Shown here one piece after another: positions 36,592 to 50,240 of a stretch of 64,000 bases of DNA. The notes beneath the pieces are model-generated. The model was given only the letters and a program-made list of their open reading frames with translations, was not told the DNA's origin and did no database searches. Positions within the stretch are counted from its first letter, which is position 1. The number at the start of each line of letters is the position of its first letter. The translations under genes and the position numbers were made by a program. The DNA is taken from contig JAPTHN010000002.1 of NCBI GenBank assembly GCA_026936325.1, positions 15,664,142 through 15,728,141 on the forward strand, written 5' to 3'. This DNA comes from Platynereis dumerilii (Eukaryota; Annelida; Polychaeta; Phyllodocida; Nereididae).

Positions 36592-38798
36592 CCTCAGGAG
36601 GCAGACTGGAGGGGGGAGCATGAGTGCCTGACCATGCATGCCAGTGGGAAGGCAATGACAGGCAATGATGATGACTTATACATTCAAAGAGGTTGCAGAC
36701 TGTCACCCGAGGGCCAAAACGTGTACACAACTGGTGACGAAGCAATGGCAGCCGAGGAAATGCGCTTGTACAAGGGTTCTACGTTAACCTGCGATGACTA
36801 CAAATACAGGAGGAGGAGTGTTTCCCCTGACCCCCGTGCCAGTGCATCTCAGTCACGTAATGAGGAAAATCGGTTAAATCGCACTCGCAGCATGAGGACA
36901 GAACGAGACTCTCACAGTTCTAAGTCAGATGAAAAGTTGTTGCGAGGCCAAAGTCTTTCGCCCGAAAAACACTTACGCAGATCTCAAGCATTGGATGTGG
37001 ACGGCAATGAGTTGAAGGTAAGAAGGTCCTCTAGCCGTAAACGTAGCACATCCAAAAGCCCCACTTCTAAGACTTTCCCCAAGGATGCTCAATTACCAAG
37101 CAAGTATGATGGGTCCTATCAACAGAGCTCTCATGTGAAAAGTTCTAGCAGCTCCTCAAAAAGTTACCAAGAGGATTCTCAGTTATCGTCTGAAAGGCAC
37201 AAGAGCAGTTCGAGGAGTGCTGCTCTCAGGGAGTCTCAGAAAGTGAACCAACCAGAAGAGAGCAGGTCACGACACCGCAGTAGGTCCAAAAGCCCCACTC
37301 TTAAGACCTACTCGTCTTCTCAAAGCGGAGGGGCGGACGTCACCAGATCTAGATCTCCCGGCAGAAAGCACAGCCCTCGCTTGGAAAGAAGCAAATACAG
37401 GGAGTATGAGGATGACCCTGAGTTGGACAACTCTCGCAAGTCTTACGGCAGAAGCAGCAAGAGCTCCCGGTCAAGGTCGTATGAGCAGAAACAGTCTCAG
37501 GAAGTGGAGAGCTCTCGGTCTGCCAGGACCTCCTCATCTGGAAGGTCCAAATCAGAAGAGGTCAGTGAGTCAAAGCCGCGCTATCGGAGCAGCAAACTGC
37601 AGCGGCAAGATGAATATTATCATGGGGACCCACAGGACTCCCTGCAGGTCAGTCCTGATATGGGCAAGCAGAGACGGCATAGCTCCATTGAGGCCTCTCA
37701 GTCAAAGCCCTCCAGTAAACGTGATAAAATCCCTGTTGACCATGGGAGAGGTTACGATGCCCCACAAATCTGTGTTAGTGACAAACAGCGGTCAAGGAAG
37801 GGGAGCACAGAGAGCAGTAGATCTTTGGATGAGCCGTATTTACATCCACCTGTAATACAAAGAAAAAACAGTGCAGAGATACCTCGCTTACGGCATGAAT
37901 TAGCTGTTGATGATGGATATAAATATCAGCGGAAACACAGCACTGATTCATCCCGTTCATCATATGACTCTAACACCTTACATGTGCAGGAAAACCGCCT
38001 GTATAGAACTAATAGCGCCGAGATGCCAAGGTCCTTAAAAGGTGAGGACAACAGAACACCCTCTGCCTCCCAGAGACATTCACTGCAGGTTGACCAGGCT
38101 CCAATATACAGGAGCTCCAGCACCAGATCAATGTCTCGGTCACAGACGGAGGAAGTACGCGACAGTTCCTCTGATCTGTTGCAAGTCAATCCCAATCCCC
38201 AGAGGAGACGCAGTTTCCAGAGTGATAGGGGATCTAGATCAAGGTCATCAAGTTTAAGGGATGATGACTTTTACCAGCAAAGTAGCAGGCAAGACGATTA
38301 TCGCCATTTGCCTCCCCAGGAAAAGCTCCCTAATAATGAGATAGCAAAACCCGCTTACAGAAACGGTGACTATAATGACCAAGGACTACAAGCACCCCAT
38401 CACCAAGTCAATAGGCGAAAGTCCGACGAAGCACACAGGGGTCCAATGTTTAATAGGGGAGAGGATATCCCCAGACAGTTTGAGTCTATCCAGGTTCCTG
38501 ATGGCCCTCGTAGGAATAGTTTCCGTGAAGAGAAACTACGGTCGAGTAGCATTCAAGGAAATGAAATGCAGAGGTCATTCCAAGGACAACTGGAACCAAC
38601 TAATCGCTCTAGGTCCCCTAGCCTTCGCGAGGACAATAATATTGGTGTTTTTGCTGCTGCTGATCCGAGACGGTTGAATGAGGACAATTGCCCTGCCCCC
38701 AAGTACGGGGACAGTGGGCCACGTTTGCACTTACGAGTGAATAGTATGGACGGACCACAATTGGTTCGAAAGGGCAGCGTCCAATCGGAGGACCCTCG
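36592..38798 (+). CDS. Large Ser/Arg-rich exon of an unidentified protein (about 735 codons)
   Basis: This is the only long coding segment in the window. A pyrimidine-rich tract followed by TTGCAG ends at 36591, and the frame then runs open to CTCG|GTGAGT at 38798/38799. The exon therefore appears to begin in phase 0 and end two bases into a codon. An in-frame TGA at 36541 lies just upstream, so the frame is closed on that side. If the exon is instead the first coding exon, the first in-frame ATG is at 36634. The protein looks disordered: rich in Ser, Arg, Gln and Asp, very poor in Cys, with no membrane segment and no globular domain that I recognise. RS/SR and SKSP clusters dominate the first half. 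Sites of the form R-[RK]-x-S (RRHSS, RKGST, RKNSA, RKHST, RRRSF, RRKSD, RRNSF, RKGSV) recur through the second half, which fits PKA/CaMK/Akt-type phosphorylation. GC content is clearly higher than in the flanks. A splicing factor, a presynaptic scaffold or a cytoskeletal linker are all possible; I cannot choose between them. Confidence 0.85.
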
Positions 38799-41700
38799 GT
38801 GAGTGAGGACTTAGTTGCATTGATTTTTTATCTTGGGAATACAGCTGGTCTTGACAAATGCTTGCCCTCCATTTCTCAGCACATGCTTACAACCTCTCAG
38901 GCACAAGCTGTCTGGCGGAGGCAGGAATTAGGTCGATTTAGAATTTGCTTCCCCCACTAAATTTCTCTTGATTATGGTGAGCAGGGAATAACTTTGGACG
39001 CTAGGGCTTTCAAGTCAGGTTCCCATATTGATTTTCTAGGTCACTAACAAAGCAAATCTTTATCATGCTGCCCTGTGATTTGGTGCCCTTCAACATCACT
39101 TCTCCTTTCCTTGGGAGCCTTGAAGATTTCACCCTTCCATCACTGGTCCCTAAACAATCCAAGCAACAAACTGGAATATTGTCCAGTCAAGAGGCACGCG
39201 TCTTTACTTTAAAGTCTTTAATGTGGTTTATGTTTGAATTGGGCTCAGCTGAACCAAGCCACCAGGAAGATCTGGAATTGAATTCCCTTGGAAGGAAGGA
39301 AAACTCTTTTGTCTTGGAAATTTGTTAGTTTCCCTGAATCTAATTTGTCGCAGGGGTGAAAGCTCATTTTTTGTCAGATTCATTTTTCCTCATCTTTTCG
39401 ACACGCGGCTGTGATGAAGTCGCTCTATTCTCCTGACTGATGGGAAAGAGAGACTGTTTGAAATTTCATGTGACACCGAGGTCACAACTGGGTGGTATGG
39501 CTGGGGAAGATAAAGTCATGCAGCAGACACATAGCCCTCAATGCTACTGTGTGACCCCTGGGGGATTATTGGGGATTATCGATGACCCGGGTGCTGATTT
39601 ATTTTGGCAATCAGCGACCTTCGCTGTAATCTCTTTAGTACATCAGTCTGTAAATTTCATTTGGAAGGGTGTTGAAATTCAAGGTGCCAATTTACTGCAC
39701 TCCTACAGGCTACAACGGCATTGGAGGAGCTGTAACAGGAGGAATGAGTTGTTGATGGCTCTGTGTGCTGAGTGCATAATGAAGGATCACCATCAAAGGG
39801 GGATTTTGGGAGATCTCGAGTGATCCTGCTTGGGGATCAGTGACCTCTTGGGCATGAGGATCTCTGACTACAAAAGACTTACCCTACTTGCTCTGAATGC
39901 TCTTATATTCTGACATTCTGCCATTCCTTGGCAAATATTTGTGATTTAGGACCCCTATGAATAAATTCCCCTATTCTGAATGCATGACAACACATCCCCG
40001 AGAAAGGGGAAGAAATTGTGTGCATGCTGTGTTATGTACCTTTCTTAAATAAGCAGTTAGAGTACAATTTGGAGTATTATATGACAATTGTTAAATATAT
40101 ATAGACCTATTTATTTTCCATAAGGCAGTCTCTGAAGACCCAATCACTGCCCTGGTGAAAGTGATGCACTGGAAAAGATACATATTGTACAGAACATCTA
40201 TCTGCCAGCAGCATCAGTTGGTTAAATTTTAGGTTGACTAATTCGATTGTAACAAAGAAAATTTGATTTCCCTTGGGGGCCTGGTTGCTCAGCTGGTTCC
40301 ACGAACTGTATGCAACTGAACGATGTCCAATTTGTCAAGAACTTTGCATCTGGACTTGGTGGTCCTTGCAGATATATATATATTCCCTAAGTGGCTTCAG
40401 AGTACATGCACTGAAGTTTCCATGGTAAACATCTGAGATGCATTCAGGAACATCAGACAGTGTGAAAATTCAATTTTGCAGGCAGTCAACCATTCTGAAC
40501 TATTGATTTCATCACATAGATACAATTGTCCAATTTTAAACTGGCAGCAAGTCAACTTTCTAAAATGTCAATATCAATTATATCCCTGACTGATTGATCA
40601 AATGTACTCAACCCCTGTCTAGTTGAGGCTGGTCCTGTTCTAGATGTCCTTCACTAACAGTTTACACTCAAACCAGCACTGCTTTCAGATAGTGGAGATT
40701 TAGAGTTCCTGCAGAAAGTTACTGAAAAATATGTATGTTAGCAATCTGGTATGTAGCCATCAGTACTGGCATTTATAGTTCTTATAGTCTCATGAGTATA
40801 CATGCAGTCTAGTATGGTTTTTTTGTGGTTCTAGATGGGATGATGTGGTGCAGTCACCTTCATAACCGACCAAAAATCCCTCAAACTTGATGTCAAACCA
40901 CGTATACTTAACATAGCAAGTTTGAAGCACCACTCATGGTGTGGACCTCGCACTCCCAACACATGTTCGCTTTCTCAGACACGCGGCTCTTATATATGTG
41001 AGTTTCCTTCTCGCAGTCTGAAAGCAAAGAGTTCATTAATTCTCCCCTTGTCTTATATTACAAAGGCGGAGGCAAAAACTCACACCAGATATAATGCAAT
41101 ATACCATTGTGTGCCAAGAAGCAATAACATAAAGTGTGCTGCCACAGAGCCATGAAAATTACACACATTGATGGATGGAGTTCATGAAAAAACGATCACG
41201 AAAAATCATATTATCCACTTTAAATCAATACGGAGCATAAGACCTGATTGTGATTGAACTGTCTAGTTGATTGCTGTGCATTTTTGGAAACCAGACAAAG
41301 AGACAGAACAGATCTATCAGATGTCTGGAGGAGCCTGGGGCATGAAAAGGAGCATAAGTTAAATGTCAAATTTCCAATTCAATGGCTTTTTGGGGAGAAC
41401 TGCCTTGTTGAAAAAGGTCCTTGTGGGGATGAGAATGCATGTTAAATTACCATCATTGCCAGCATCAGAATCAACCGGTGTTTACCCTGGAGGTCTGGCC
41501 TGGCTGCTGGATGGGACCCTGTCTGCTTGAGAGATGGCTTTATTTGTTATGTCAGGGGATTGGATATATTCCCTGCCATGCTCCCAATCGATATTTCCCT
41601 CATGCAGATTCACGACCACATTTTGCTTAATACGACAGACTTGTGCTCAGCAGACTGAGAATGAGATAACGCGACACACACAGAGGTCATTCAACCTGTA

Positions 41701-42379
41701 CAAAGATCCATGCCTCCGCTGTGTGCCTTCCCTGCCCTGTCATTTCACCTTTGTAATCGCTCCTCCCTTTTAGTTAGAGGCGTTTCAAATCAGAAGGTTA
41801 CTCTTGACATGCAAATGTGCAATTACTCACAGCTGTTGGTGTTTATTAGGAGCTCCGTTTTTACGGAGAAGCGACTAACTCGCTAGTGGTGTAATAGAAG
41901 GAAATGCGTAATCACTTATTTTCCTTTTTGATCTACCGTTCCCTGTCATTAATTGATCTACCTACTGATATTAAGGTGCATTTCCCAGATCTATAGAGTA
42001 GTTCATATGGCGAGCATCCATCTGTTGGAGTTCAACTAATGTATAATGACTGTGTTTCCTTCTGATAATTATGTGTGGAGACAACACACATAATTATCAG
42101 AAGGAAATACCCATGTATATATGGATGTATGATTGGAGATGTATTTCCTGTGTTAATTATTTGTACCAAGCTTCTTGCACTGTCCAACCGATGATAGTAT
42201 ATATCCTCAGTCATCAAGGCTTGACGAAGTACATACCTGTTTGCAAGGAGTCTCACTTTGTCCTATATTTTAAGCAGGACATAATGCCATGACAGCATTA
42301 TAAAATATCCCTTCTTCAGTTGTGAAGTCTCTACTTCGGGTGTAGGTCCCAAGTGGCAAATAATGTAAACACAATGTTC
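38799..42379. other. Putative intron downstream of the Ser/Arg-rich exon, 5' part
   Basis: Starts with GTGAGT. No further exon of this gene was recognised. The only distinct structure is the perfect hairpin at 42055-42107. Confidence 0.5.
42055..42107. repeat. Perfect 23-bp inverted repeat with 7-base loop
   Basis: TTTCCTTCTGATAATTATGT begins the left arm (42055-42077) and the right arm (42085-42107) is its exact reverse complement. The loop is GAGACAA. Neither target duplication nor a larger element is visible. Confidence 0.95.
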
Positions 42380-42940
42380 AAGTCAAGTCAAGTAGATTTT
42401 ATTTTACGACGGTATTTACAGGCAAACAACAAAACACAAGCACAGGGCTTTTGGACCGACCAACATATGTGAGATGGAAGAACATAATACTTGTAGATAA
42501 CAGTACAAATAAATAATAAAATAATAGAATGTATATAAATTAAATAAATTGGGATAACAATAAAAACGGGATAAACATGCAAACAGATTTATGATAAAGC
42601 ATTAGAAACAGGCAGCACCAAATAAATAAGAAACTTATAGTTTTGTTAAAACTTATCATTATGTATTACAAGCATAAATAAAGATTTTTTAAAAACCAAA
42701 AGCATGCATAACAGTCGTAATACACTAGATTGGTTTCTACATATGGCACATCTGCAGGATTTACCATTTCATTGATGGATCATGTTATTAAAAGTGTTAT
42801 TGTTTGTAATAGTAAGGAGGTGATCCAGCAAGGAGTTCCAAACACTAGATGCTAGGCAACTAAAGCTACTTGATCCATATCTGACAGTTTTGGTGATTTT
42901 GTTGTATCTGAAAGCTGATTGGTTGCGGGCTTGTCTGTTT
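42380..42940 (-). mobile_element. LINE (non-LTR retrotransposon) 3' end, 5'-truncated
   Basis: On the - strand a frame from about 42937 to the TGA at 42769-42771 reads RQARNQSAFRYNKITKTVRY, continuing to a block with ASSVWNSLLDHL. This matches the usual C-terminal tail of CR1/Jockey-type reverse transcriptase proteins, with a pattern like TR...N..+.....R...SF...A...WN.LP. A 3' untranslated stretch of about 390 bases follows. It ends at about 42380 in repeats of TTGAC, a tail type seen in CR1/L2-like elements. The upstream RT is missing and the frame breaks just beyond 42940. The clade is a guess. Confidence 0.6.
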
Positions 42941-42989
42941 TCACATGGAAATGTACATGTATGGTAAAAATCAAGTCATATTTTCTAAA

Positions 42990-43506
42990 CAGTGTGACAA
43001 TGTTGCCACAATGTTGCATGCTTATGTCATATCGAAGTTCATCAACAAAGTTGTGTCAACATCATTTCCAGGGGCACCTCACGGCAGTGTGTTATTATGA
43101 TGCCCATATCAGTGTAAGCTCATGGTTGCACATCTTTTGTGACACTTAGATTCATTTTTTTATGCAACTGGGAGAAAATATCTGTTATGCTGCCAGCTGG
43201 GTTGCCAGCCAGCCCAAGCGTCATTCAGCACCTCCCAGCCAGCTGATATAAATTTTTTTTTTCCCAGCCAGCCACCTCAACTGCTTTCTCATTACCTGAC
43301 TGCAAATTTCATCAGTTGGAAACCAAAAATTGGATCCCAGCTGACAACTTTGCCAGCTGGGAACATCCTAGCTGACAGTCTGCCAGCCAGCTGGGCGTCT
43401 GCTGCATAACAGATAATTGGTATAACAGATCATGGGGTGCCCCTGCATTTCTGCCTTATAGCATACAGTCCTACGTAATCTACAACAACACTGCGACATT
43501 GTCACA
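42990..43506. repeat. Imperfect inverted repeat around a CCAGCTGG-rich core
   Basis: The outer arms share TGTGACAATGT and AGGGGCACCYCA in inverted orientation. The inner core (43180-43414) starts ATCTGTTATGCTGCCAGCTG and ends with the inverted form GCATAACAGAT. It is packed with CCAGCTGG/CCAGCC words. It looks like a MITE or nested pair, but the ends are poorly defined and no target duplication is clear. Confidence 0.5.
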
Positions 43507-46500
43507 ACGAAATGCACTGAAAATACTACTTTAAAGCACGAGGAACTCTGAAGAAGGTGGTCGCATAAGGCAAATCGGTCATATAAAGGGGGGTTTTATA
43601 GCGCAGGGACCAAATGATGTAGATATATTCACGCAACACGTGTCTGCAAGACGCATAGCTTGTTGATGCTGTTGTCGTACACTGTTTGCAAATTAGCCTG
43701 ATAGCATTCACCATCTGCTGTCAGTAGTTATCTTATTAAAAGTACTGAGCCGAAAAGTATCCCTGGGCAGCGTGAGCCCCACCCCCTGAAATGTGGGTCA
43801 CTGCTTTGGAATTAGGAAGCATAGCACTAGTAGGGCCTTCCTCATTCCTCGCTTAATAGCTTTTGCATGCTGTGTGTCCATTCCAGGCTTGTGGATCTAA
43901 TGGCCTTGCCCCCATCTTGTCATTCATGACATCCACATGCTTGAGACTTGTGCTACAAACAAGGTTATAATAGATCGACACACCAGTAAACATGTCCAGG
44001 CATAATTACATTTACCACAACATGATTACATTGGTATAACTACCAAGAATATGTGATGTGTTTTCTGTGTTAGACTTATAGTAAACATGCATGTACATGT
44101 GGGTCTGCAAAGTGAAATTCAGTAAAAACATACCGACCATGCAATTATAGCTTTTAACTGACAAGGTGAGTTGAAGAAAACGAGGAGTAAAATTAATAGG
44201 TAAAAAAACGTGCATAGATGGAAATCAAGGACAAAAGTAAAAGAATACATCTTGTTGCCAATAGACACATTAGTGTCATTAGTGTCATAAACTTGATTTC
44301 AAGATTTTCTTAAAAGCTAAGTCATGCCAAGTAAGTCGATGTCATTACCATCCACCGGGGGAATATACCTGGCATGCAAATCAAGGTTAGGATAATGTGC
44401 ACAAGGTACCATAATAATTATTGTCATGGCATAGTTTTTAATGTTACGAGTTACGATACATGTACAAGTTCTGCTATTCCTTAAACGATTGTGATAAACA
44501 ATCAAACACAACTTACACGAGAAATACAACAAGACAATTCTCTCACAAGTTATGAGCATAATGCCCAAATTGAAACAATACATTGTATAGAAAATAAATA
44601 CTGATTTTATGTAACCAATTTTCCTAACTTGATATATGGTTTACTTCCATCCAGAAAGGGTCATCAAACCAGCTGAAAAGGGAGGCTTGAAACTGCAGCG
44701 GAAGTCTGAGTCTGTCTCCCGAATATATATATCTGCGACTTGTTTTGTGATAAAACTGTCCAATTTACATTTAGATTCCCTAGCAGTTTCTCGTCACAAA
44801 GCTCTTGTAAGTTTTTGTCACTTTGTCATAATACCACAGCTCTGAAGCTCAGCCAGCTTACTCATGACCACCTGCCAGGGGCCGTCACAGAGATACATGC
44901 AGATTCACATTACTATCAGCCTAGACTCTGAAAAAAATAGCTTTTCTGTGTAGATCACTTTTATGATGCTACTGTTGTGGTACAACTTTTGAGAAAAATG
45001 TTTGACTAATGATGTCATCTATTCTTATTCATTCCATATTTACCCAATTAGATTCTATACGAGCTCTCTATTGCCAGTTCTTCAGAAGAGCCCAATTTGG
45101 TTGATCATTGTCCAATTTAGTCACTAATTTTACATAAAATGTTCAACTTCAGCAATGCAATAATCTGGTCACTTCCATACATTGAGGGGAAGGTTTTTAT
45201 CTCAGTGGGAGCGTGCCGGGCTGGCCATCGCTGGATCTAGTTTTCAAATCTTGCGCTTGCCAGGTCAACTGGGCCTGTGATGGACGACAGTTTCAATCAC
45301 GCCTCGCCTCTTGCAGTGTCCTCCTTTTGTGTTTTTTTTTTTTTTTGCAAAGACAACTTATAGAGCCGCTACCCGATATGGACCTCTTATTTAAAGGGGG
45401 TGTTTAATTCAGTAGAATAAATATGATTTTGAATAAAGGAATCTTAAATGTTCAGCTCGTGTGAGATTTCAGGGTAGGCCTGTATGTATTATTCAGAATG
45501 AGATACATTGAAGTACATAAAATATGGGCCACATACAATAGCCCTGTAGTCTAGCTGAAACAAAATGTGCTGTTTAAGTACATGTAAATTGAATTACCTT
45601 AAAAGGAATATAGCGTTCAGCATTAAAGCAGCTTCCAATTGAACCAGATTTTATAGTTCTTTTTGTTAGAGCTCAATTTTGTTGCTACTCTACTTTGTGA
45701 CTTTGTCTGGTCTTGTGTTACAAACTGTTCTATTTTTGAGCTCATAATAATGCCCATGGGTCAATTACACTGCGATTACGTGAACACAAAGCAAAGGAAC
45801 TAGTTTCTTGATCAGGTAACTTCTGATGCAACATCAGCCACGGAGAGTATTAGCCTATACCTTTGGCAGGTCTTGCCAGGCTGATCTGCCTTTAATTGAC
45901 TGATCAAAAAGCTCAGACTGGCCAGCCCACTTTGTTCTCCCATAATTACACATTGACTTGCCCCGTTACCTGAGCTACATCATACTCATGAGTAAATGTT
46001 TTCCAATAATCACACAGTTTCCATTCTACTTTTTATTCCTCCAGTTTGAATTGGAGGCCTGTTTTTAGAGGAACGTTATCAGGCTGTTCGAATTTTATAC
46101 TGATCGAAATGCCTTAATTTGCAACAAATTCAACGGCACATCACAATATTTGCTATTTCCATTTCCATTGCAACTCTTTATACATGAAATAGGTTGATTT
46201 ATAGCGATATTCTCTCATGTATAACAGCATTATCCCTTCTGCAATTTTCAAACAAAATACTGAGATATCTGATGGGCATGGGAAGACTGGGAGAATAAGT
46301 AATTGTTACAAATATAATTTAATGATTTTATGACGTGATATAATTATAAATCAAGTATTATGCATGTCTAACATTATGCTGAACTAGCGCGAGGTTCCTA
46401 GTTCAAACAAACCACGATAGGACTATGAGAAAATAAATATAACCGATATCTTTAACAACTAAATATGCCTATGGCCGCAGGTCGCATGAATATTGTTGTT

Positions 46501-49500
46501 TATTCGCTTTGTTGACGGATACTTACTGAAAGATATATAACAATTCACTTCTCTCTGCTTCCGTGCGCTAAAAACGTCAAAGGACGACTGACTGTTTTGT
46601 CATTTTATGATACATCCGTCTGCATACACTCCATGCAGGTAGAATCTTGTTAGCCACGAGGTATCTCCTGACTAATGGAATAGACTGTCTACTTCCTGAA
46701 TGTGTGGGCGACTTCTTTTCTTTTGAAGTGGTTATAGAGAGGTGCCGTGGAACTGCTGCTGTTTGTTGTGAGTTATTTATAGCTCTTGTTTCTGAGTCAC
46801 GTTGGCTGAACAGTGATTGGAATGTTTTTACTAATCACACACACAGAACATGTGATGAATGGCGCAAAATTGGATTTTAATCAAAACAATTGAACCAAAT
46901 TAAACACGGAAGATTGCACAGGAGCCTATTAAAATTGGATTCAGCATAATTCAAAGTAAAGTTAGTTTTTTGTTGACAGAACGAATTAGGATTTTGACCA
47001 TACTGAGTGCAGAAAGGTACGATGGGTGAATCAGATGCGGCTTGCAAAATTGACTATTTTGCCAAACCTGTTCTGTGTGTTATTGACCATGTCATACAAT
47101 CTGATTTTGAGAGAATAATTGATGAATAAAATTGAAAAATGACAGATAAATAGTTATGTGAAGTATGATAGATGGATTGATAAATGGATTGATAGATAAA
47201 AGACAGGGTGATAGATAGATAGATAGATGGACAAACAACTGATAGATACGATTGATAGATACATAGATACATAAAAAGACACATAATTCGGTATATATAG
47301 GTAGATAGAAATACCTCATACAAAAGAATGTTTTGTACATGTTTGTGAGACTATCCATCTTACAATAACAAAGAAGTAATTACTGATTACTTGTCTTGTT
47401 ATTGTTGAGCTACATGCAATTGTCATGTGAAGCAGAGCATCTGTACATAGATAAACATAAACCCTTTATGAACAGAACGCCATCTGTCTCCGCGTCTGCA
47501 GTTCTTATGTTTCTCACGTTTATGACGATCCCTGCAGCGCATCCCATATCCTGTCCGGTGAGGCTGCGTTTATGTAATGCATAACCGGATATCCTGTGTC
47601 CTGGCAGGGCTGTTCACTGAGAGATACTGATGCAAATGTATCTGTCAAAGCAGAGATGGATTGTTTATTGTACACACTGTTTGTATACTGAGGACTGTTG
47701 GCATCTCAGCATTTTTTTTAGTCCGCATTGAGGAAGAGAATATTTGTTGTTTGTGACTTCATTATTGAGTGATGACACAATACAACAGGACAATAAATAC
47801 AAAAGGCAGTTCTTTGCACTATATTCAAGCAAGTCATGATATGATGCTATTAACAGATCACGAAATATTGCTTATTAATTGTATGATTATTCATGGATTA
47901 TCTGATATTTAGATGTTCATGCTAATTGAAAATATATTGCCACATAACTCATATATATTGAAATGCCATTGCCTTAAATATCTAACTGAATCCCATGACA
48001 AAACCAGCTATCAATGACTGACATAACCAATTTTACTTCTGCTATTGATAAACTCCAGAGAGAATGAAATGATTTTATATATAATCTGCATACAAGAGAA
48101 GCGATTAGCATTTGGTTGATAGCTTGTCAACTACACCGTTGCTCATAAATATGGAATACTTCAACATTCTCCATTGAAATTGACAACTTTAGCAACTTCT
48201 GCTGGAGCACATGATGGTCTGATTGAATCGGAACTACTTCCAGTGACTGCTAAAGGGAAGAACATGCTGTTGTTTAAAACGCATGCTGCAGTGTTAACCC
48301 CAGGAAAAGTTACAGCAGCACGAAATATGGAAATTCAGGGGGTTTTTTAGGGTGAGGTGCATTCAACCAAAAATTAAAATTTATTGCAAAAAATGTAGTT
48401 GAGGCTTTCAAAGAGTGATTAGAGAAGATGACTTGACCTTTACAATGAACCTTGCTTGCATTCACTTTTTTAGTTTTATTCGACATTTTTTATCCAAAAA
48501 AGTATTCCATATTTATGAACAGGAGTGTATGTTGAAATAGACTAGATTTTTTTGCTGCTCCATTCAGTTGCGTCGATGACGGAATGGGCCTTCTGTTGCA
48601 TTTTTGAGAAAGCCACGAAACTTTTGAGTGGGTCATAAGCGTAGTTTCCAGCATAACTGATGGCAAAATGACAACATGAAGTTCAGCCATTTTTTGCAAG
48701 CCATCAACTACAATGCTTTTTCAGCACATACAAGAAAAGAGTGAGAAATTATAAAGATCGGTAAATGATTGCAAATTTGTTGCTCTCAGAGGGAAATTGC
48801 TCTCACTTATTGCCCTATAAAATAATATTTAGTTTTTTTTATGAGGAAAATAAATAGCTTGTAAACGAGAAAAAATGTCCAAGTCAGTAAGACCACATTA
48901 GCACACTTGCCTCAGAGTGAGTGAGACTGTTCAGCTCACTATAAGTGTCTCTCATGGAACCCATTAAGCAGTTCTTAAGCTCACTATGTCCTTCATTACA
49001 GTCTGATAATGAGAAATCCTCAGATTCTAGCTGACCCAGATTGAGAAACTAGTAATTGCTAAGTACTGATGGTAAATCAGGGAAGGAATAAAACCTGTGT
49101 CAGCAAGGTGTTTTCAACATTTCGCTGCTAATGAGAATTGGCAAGGAAATTTGCAAAAGTGCTGAAATTCACTTTCAGAGAGATATTCAGTTACCATTTG
49201 CGAAACTCATAGTCGTGTAGACATGCAAAATTATCTTGCCGATAATATGCACGACTTGTAATAGGCAATTCAGTTACTCTAGTGACATCAGATCACTGAT
49301 GGCCTATGGGAAAGAATACAAGATTGGTAATTTTATCAACTAATGGCATGCATACTAGATCACAATGTATGACAGCTAATCATTTGTACAACCAACTGAT
49401 TGCCTGACCACACAATTATGCAACTAAGTGCCAATTCTGCTTACAAAGGATAAAGGAAGTATCATGGCACTTATGGTATAGGCCACATTACAGAACAATA

Positions 49501-49879
49501 ATCACAATTATGCATCATTTGTAACTTGATCTAGTATATTTAGCAATGCCAGTTCGTCCTATTAATGAGGACAGGATGTATGTGGATAACCTGTTTACCG
49601 GAATTCGGTCTTTCCCCCATGTTGTTGTTCTCTTTCAAGGGAACACTTTCTGAGATGTTTCGTTGTCTGCGAGTCAGTTACACCAACTATGCAAGTCATG
49701 ACTAATTATGGACATACTTTGTCCTCACTATATGACATGTCTTGAGACACTAATTAAAACAGTCATTTCGGTCAAGTTACTACCGGAGCAGTTGTTTGAT
49801 GTTGCGTTAAAACTTGCTTTTAAAATAGTTCAACGTCTCAAAAACACAAGTATGCGAATATGATGAATTTTGTTGTTTA
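43507..49879. other. Unique non-coding DNA
   Basis: No supported gene. It contains a poly-T run near 45330 and the GATA-type repeat at 47165-47310. The segment 46380-46640 is unusually CG-containing and carries TGAATATTGTTGTTTATTCG, a Forkhead-like word, but this is only suggestive. Confidence 0.4.
47165..47310 (+). repeat. Degenerate GATA microsatellite
   Basis: GATAGATGGATT, GATAGATAGATAG and GATAGATACATAG variants. It generates Tyr/Ile-rich chance frames on the - strand. Confidence 0.9.
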
Positions 49880-50240
49880 CAGCGAAACACTTTGAAATAG
49901 AATTAAAGTGGACTGTGGCACTTTGAAAATGGCACTCCGTGTGTCATCATGCTAATGATTTGTCATGATCAAACCCAATACTTTCAATGTTAATTTGATT
50001 GAAGGAGACTTATCTCTATTGTTGACAGCCAAACGAAAGGATTAAGCATCTGATTTTCACTCTAAAATTTGTTATGAGAAGTCAAATGGCTTACTCTTGA
50101 TCATGACTAATCAAACAGCCTCTATATTTCCCATGTTGAAAGTAGAGAAGATGACACTTCATCGGCTATCATGAGTCGCGAAGTGCCATTTTCACAGAGC
50201 CACAGTCCACAGTTTAATTCTATTTCAAAGTGTTTCGCTG
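49880..50240 (+). mobile_element. MITE family M, copy 2 (361 bp, well preserved)
   Basis: The ends are CAGCGAAACACTTTGAAATA and its inverted match, giving arms of about 70 bases that include GTGGACTGTGG and GAAAATGGCACT. TA is present at 49878-49879 and 50241-50242, a Tc1/mariner-type target duplication. It is an inverted relative of 18975-19343, about 31 kb away, so this family is active or abundant in the genome. There is no coding content. Confidence 0.93.

Noticed and set aside
37406-37855. 149-codon alternative + frame and several - strand frames within the large exon
   Set aside because: Shadows of the real Ser/Arg-rich frame.
47054-47358. Two overlapping Tyr/Ile-rich - strand frames
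   Set aside because: Translation of the GATA microsatellite.
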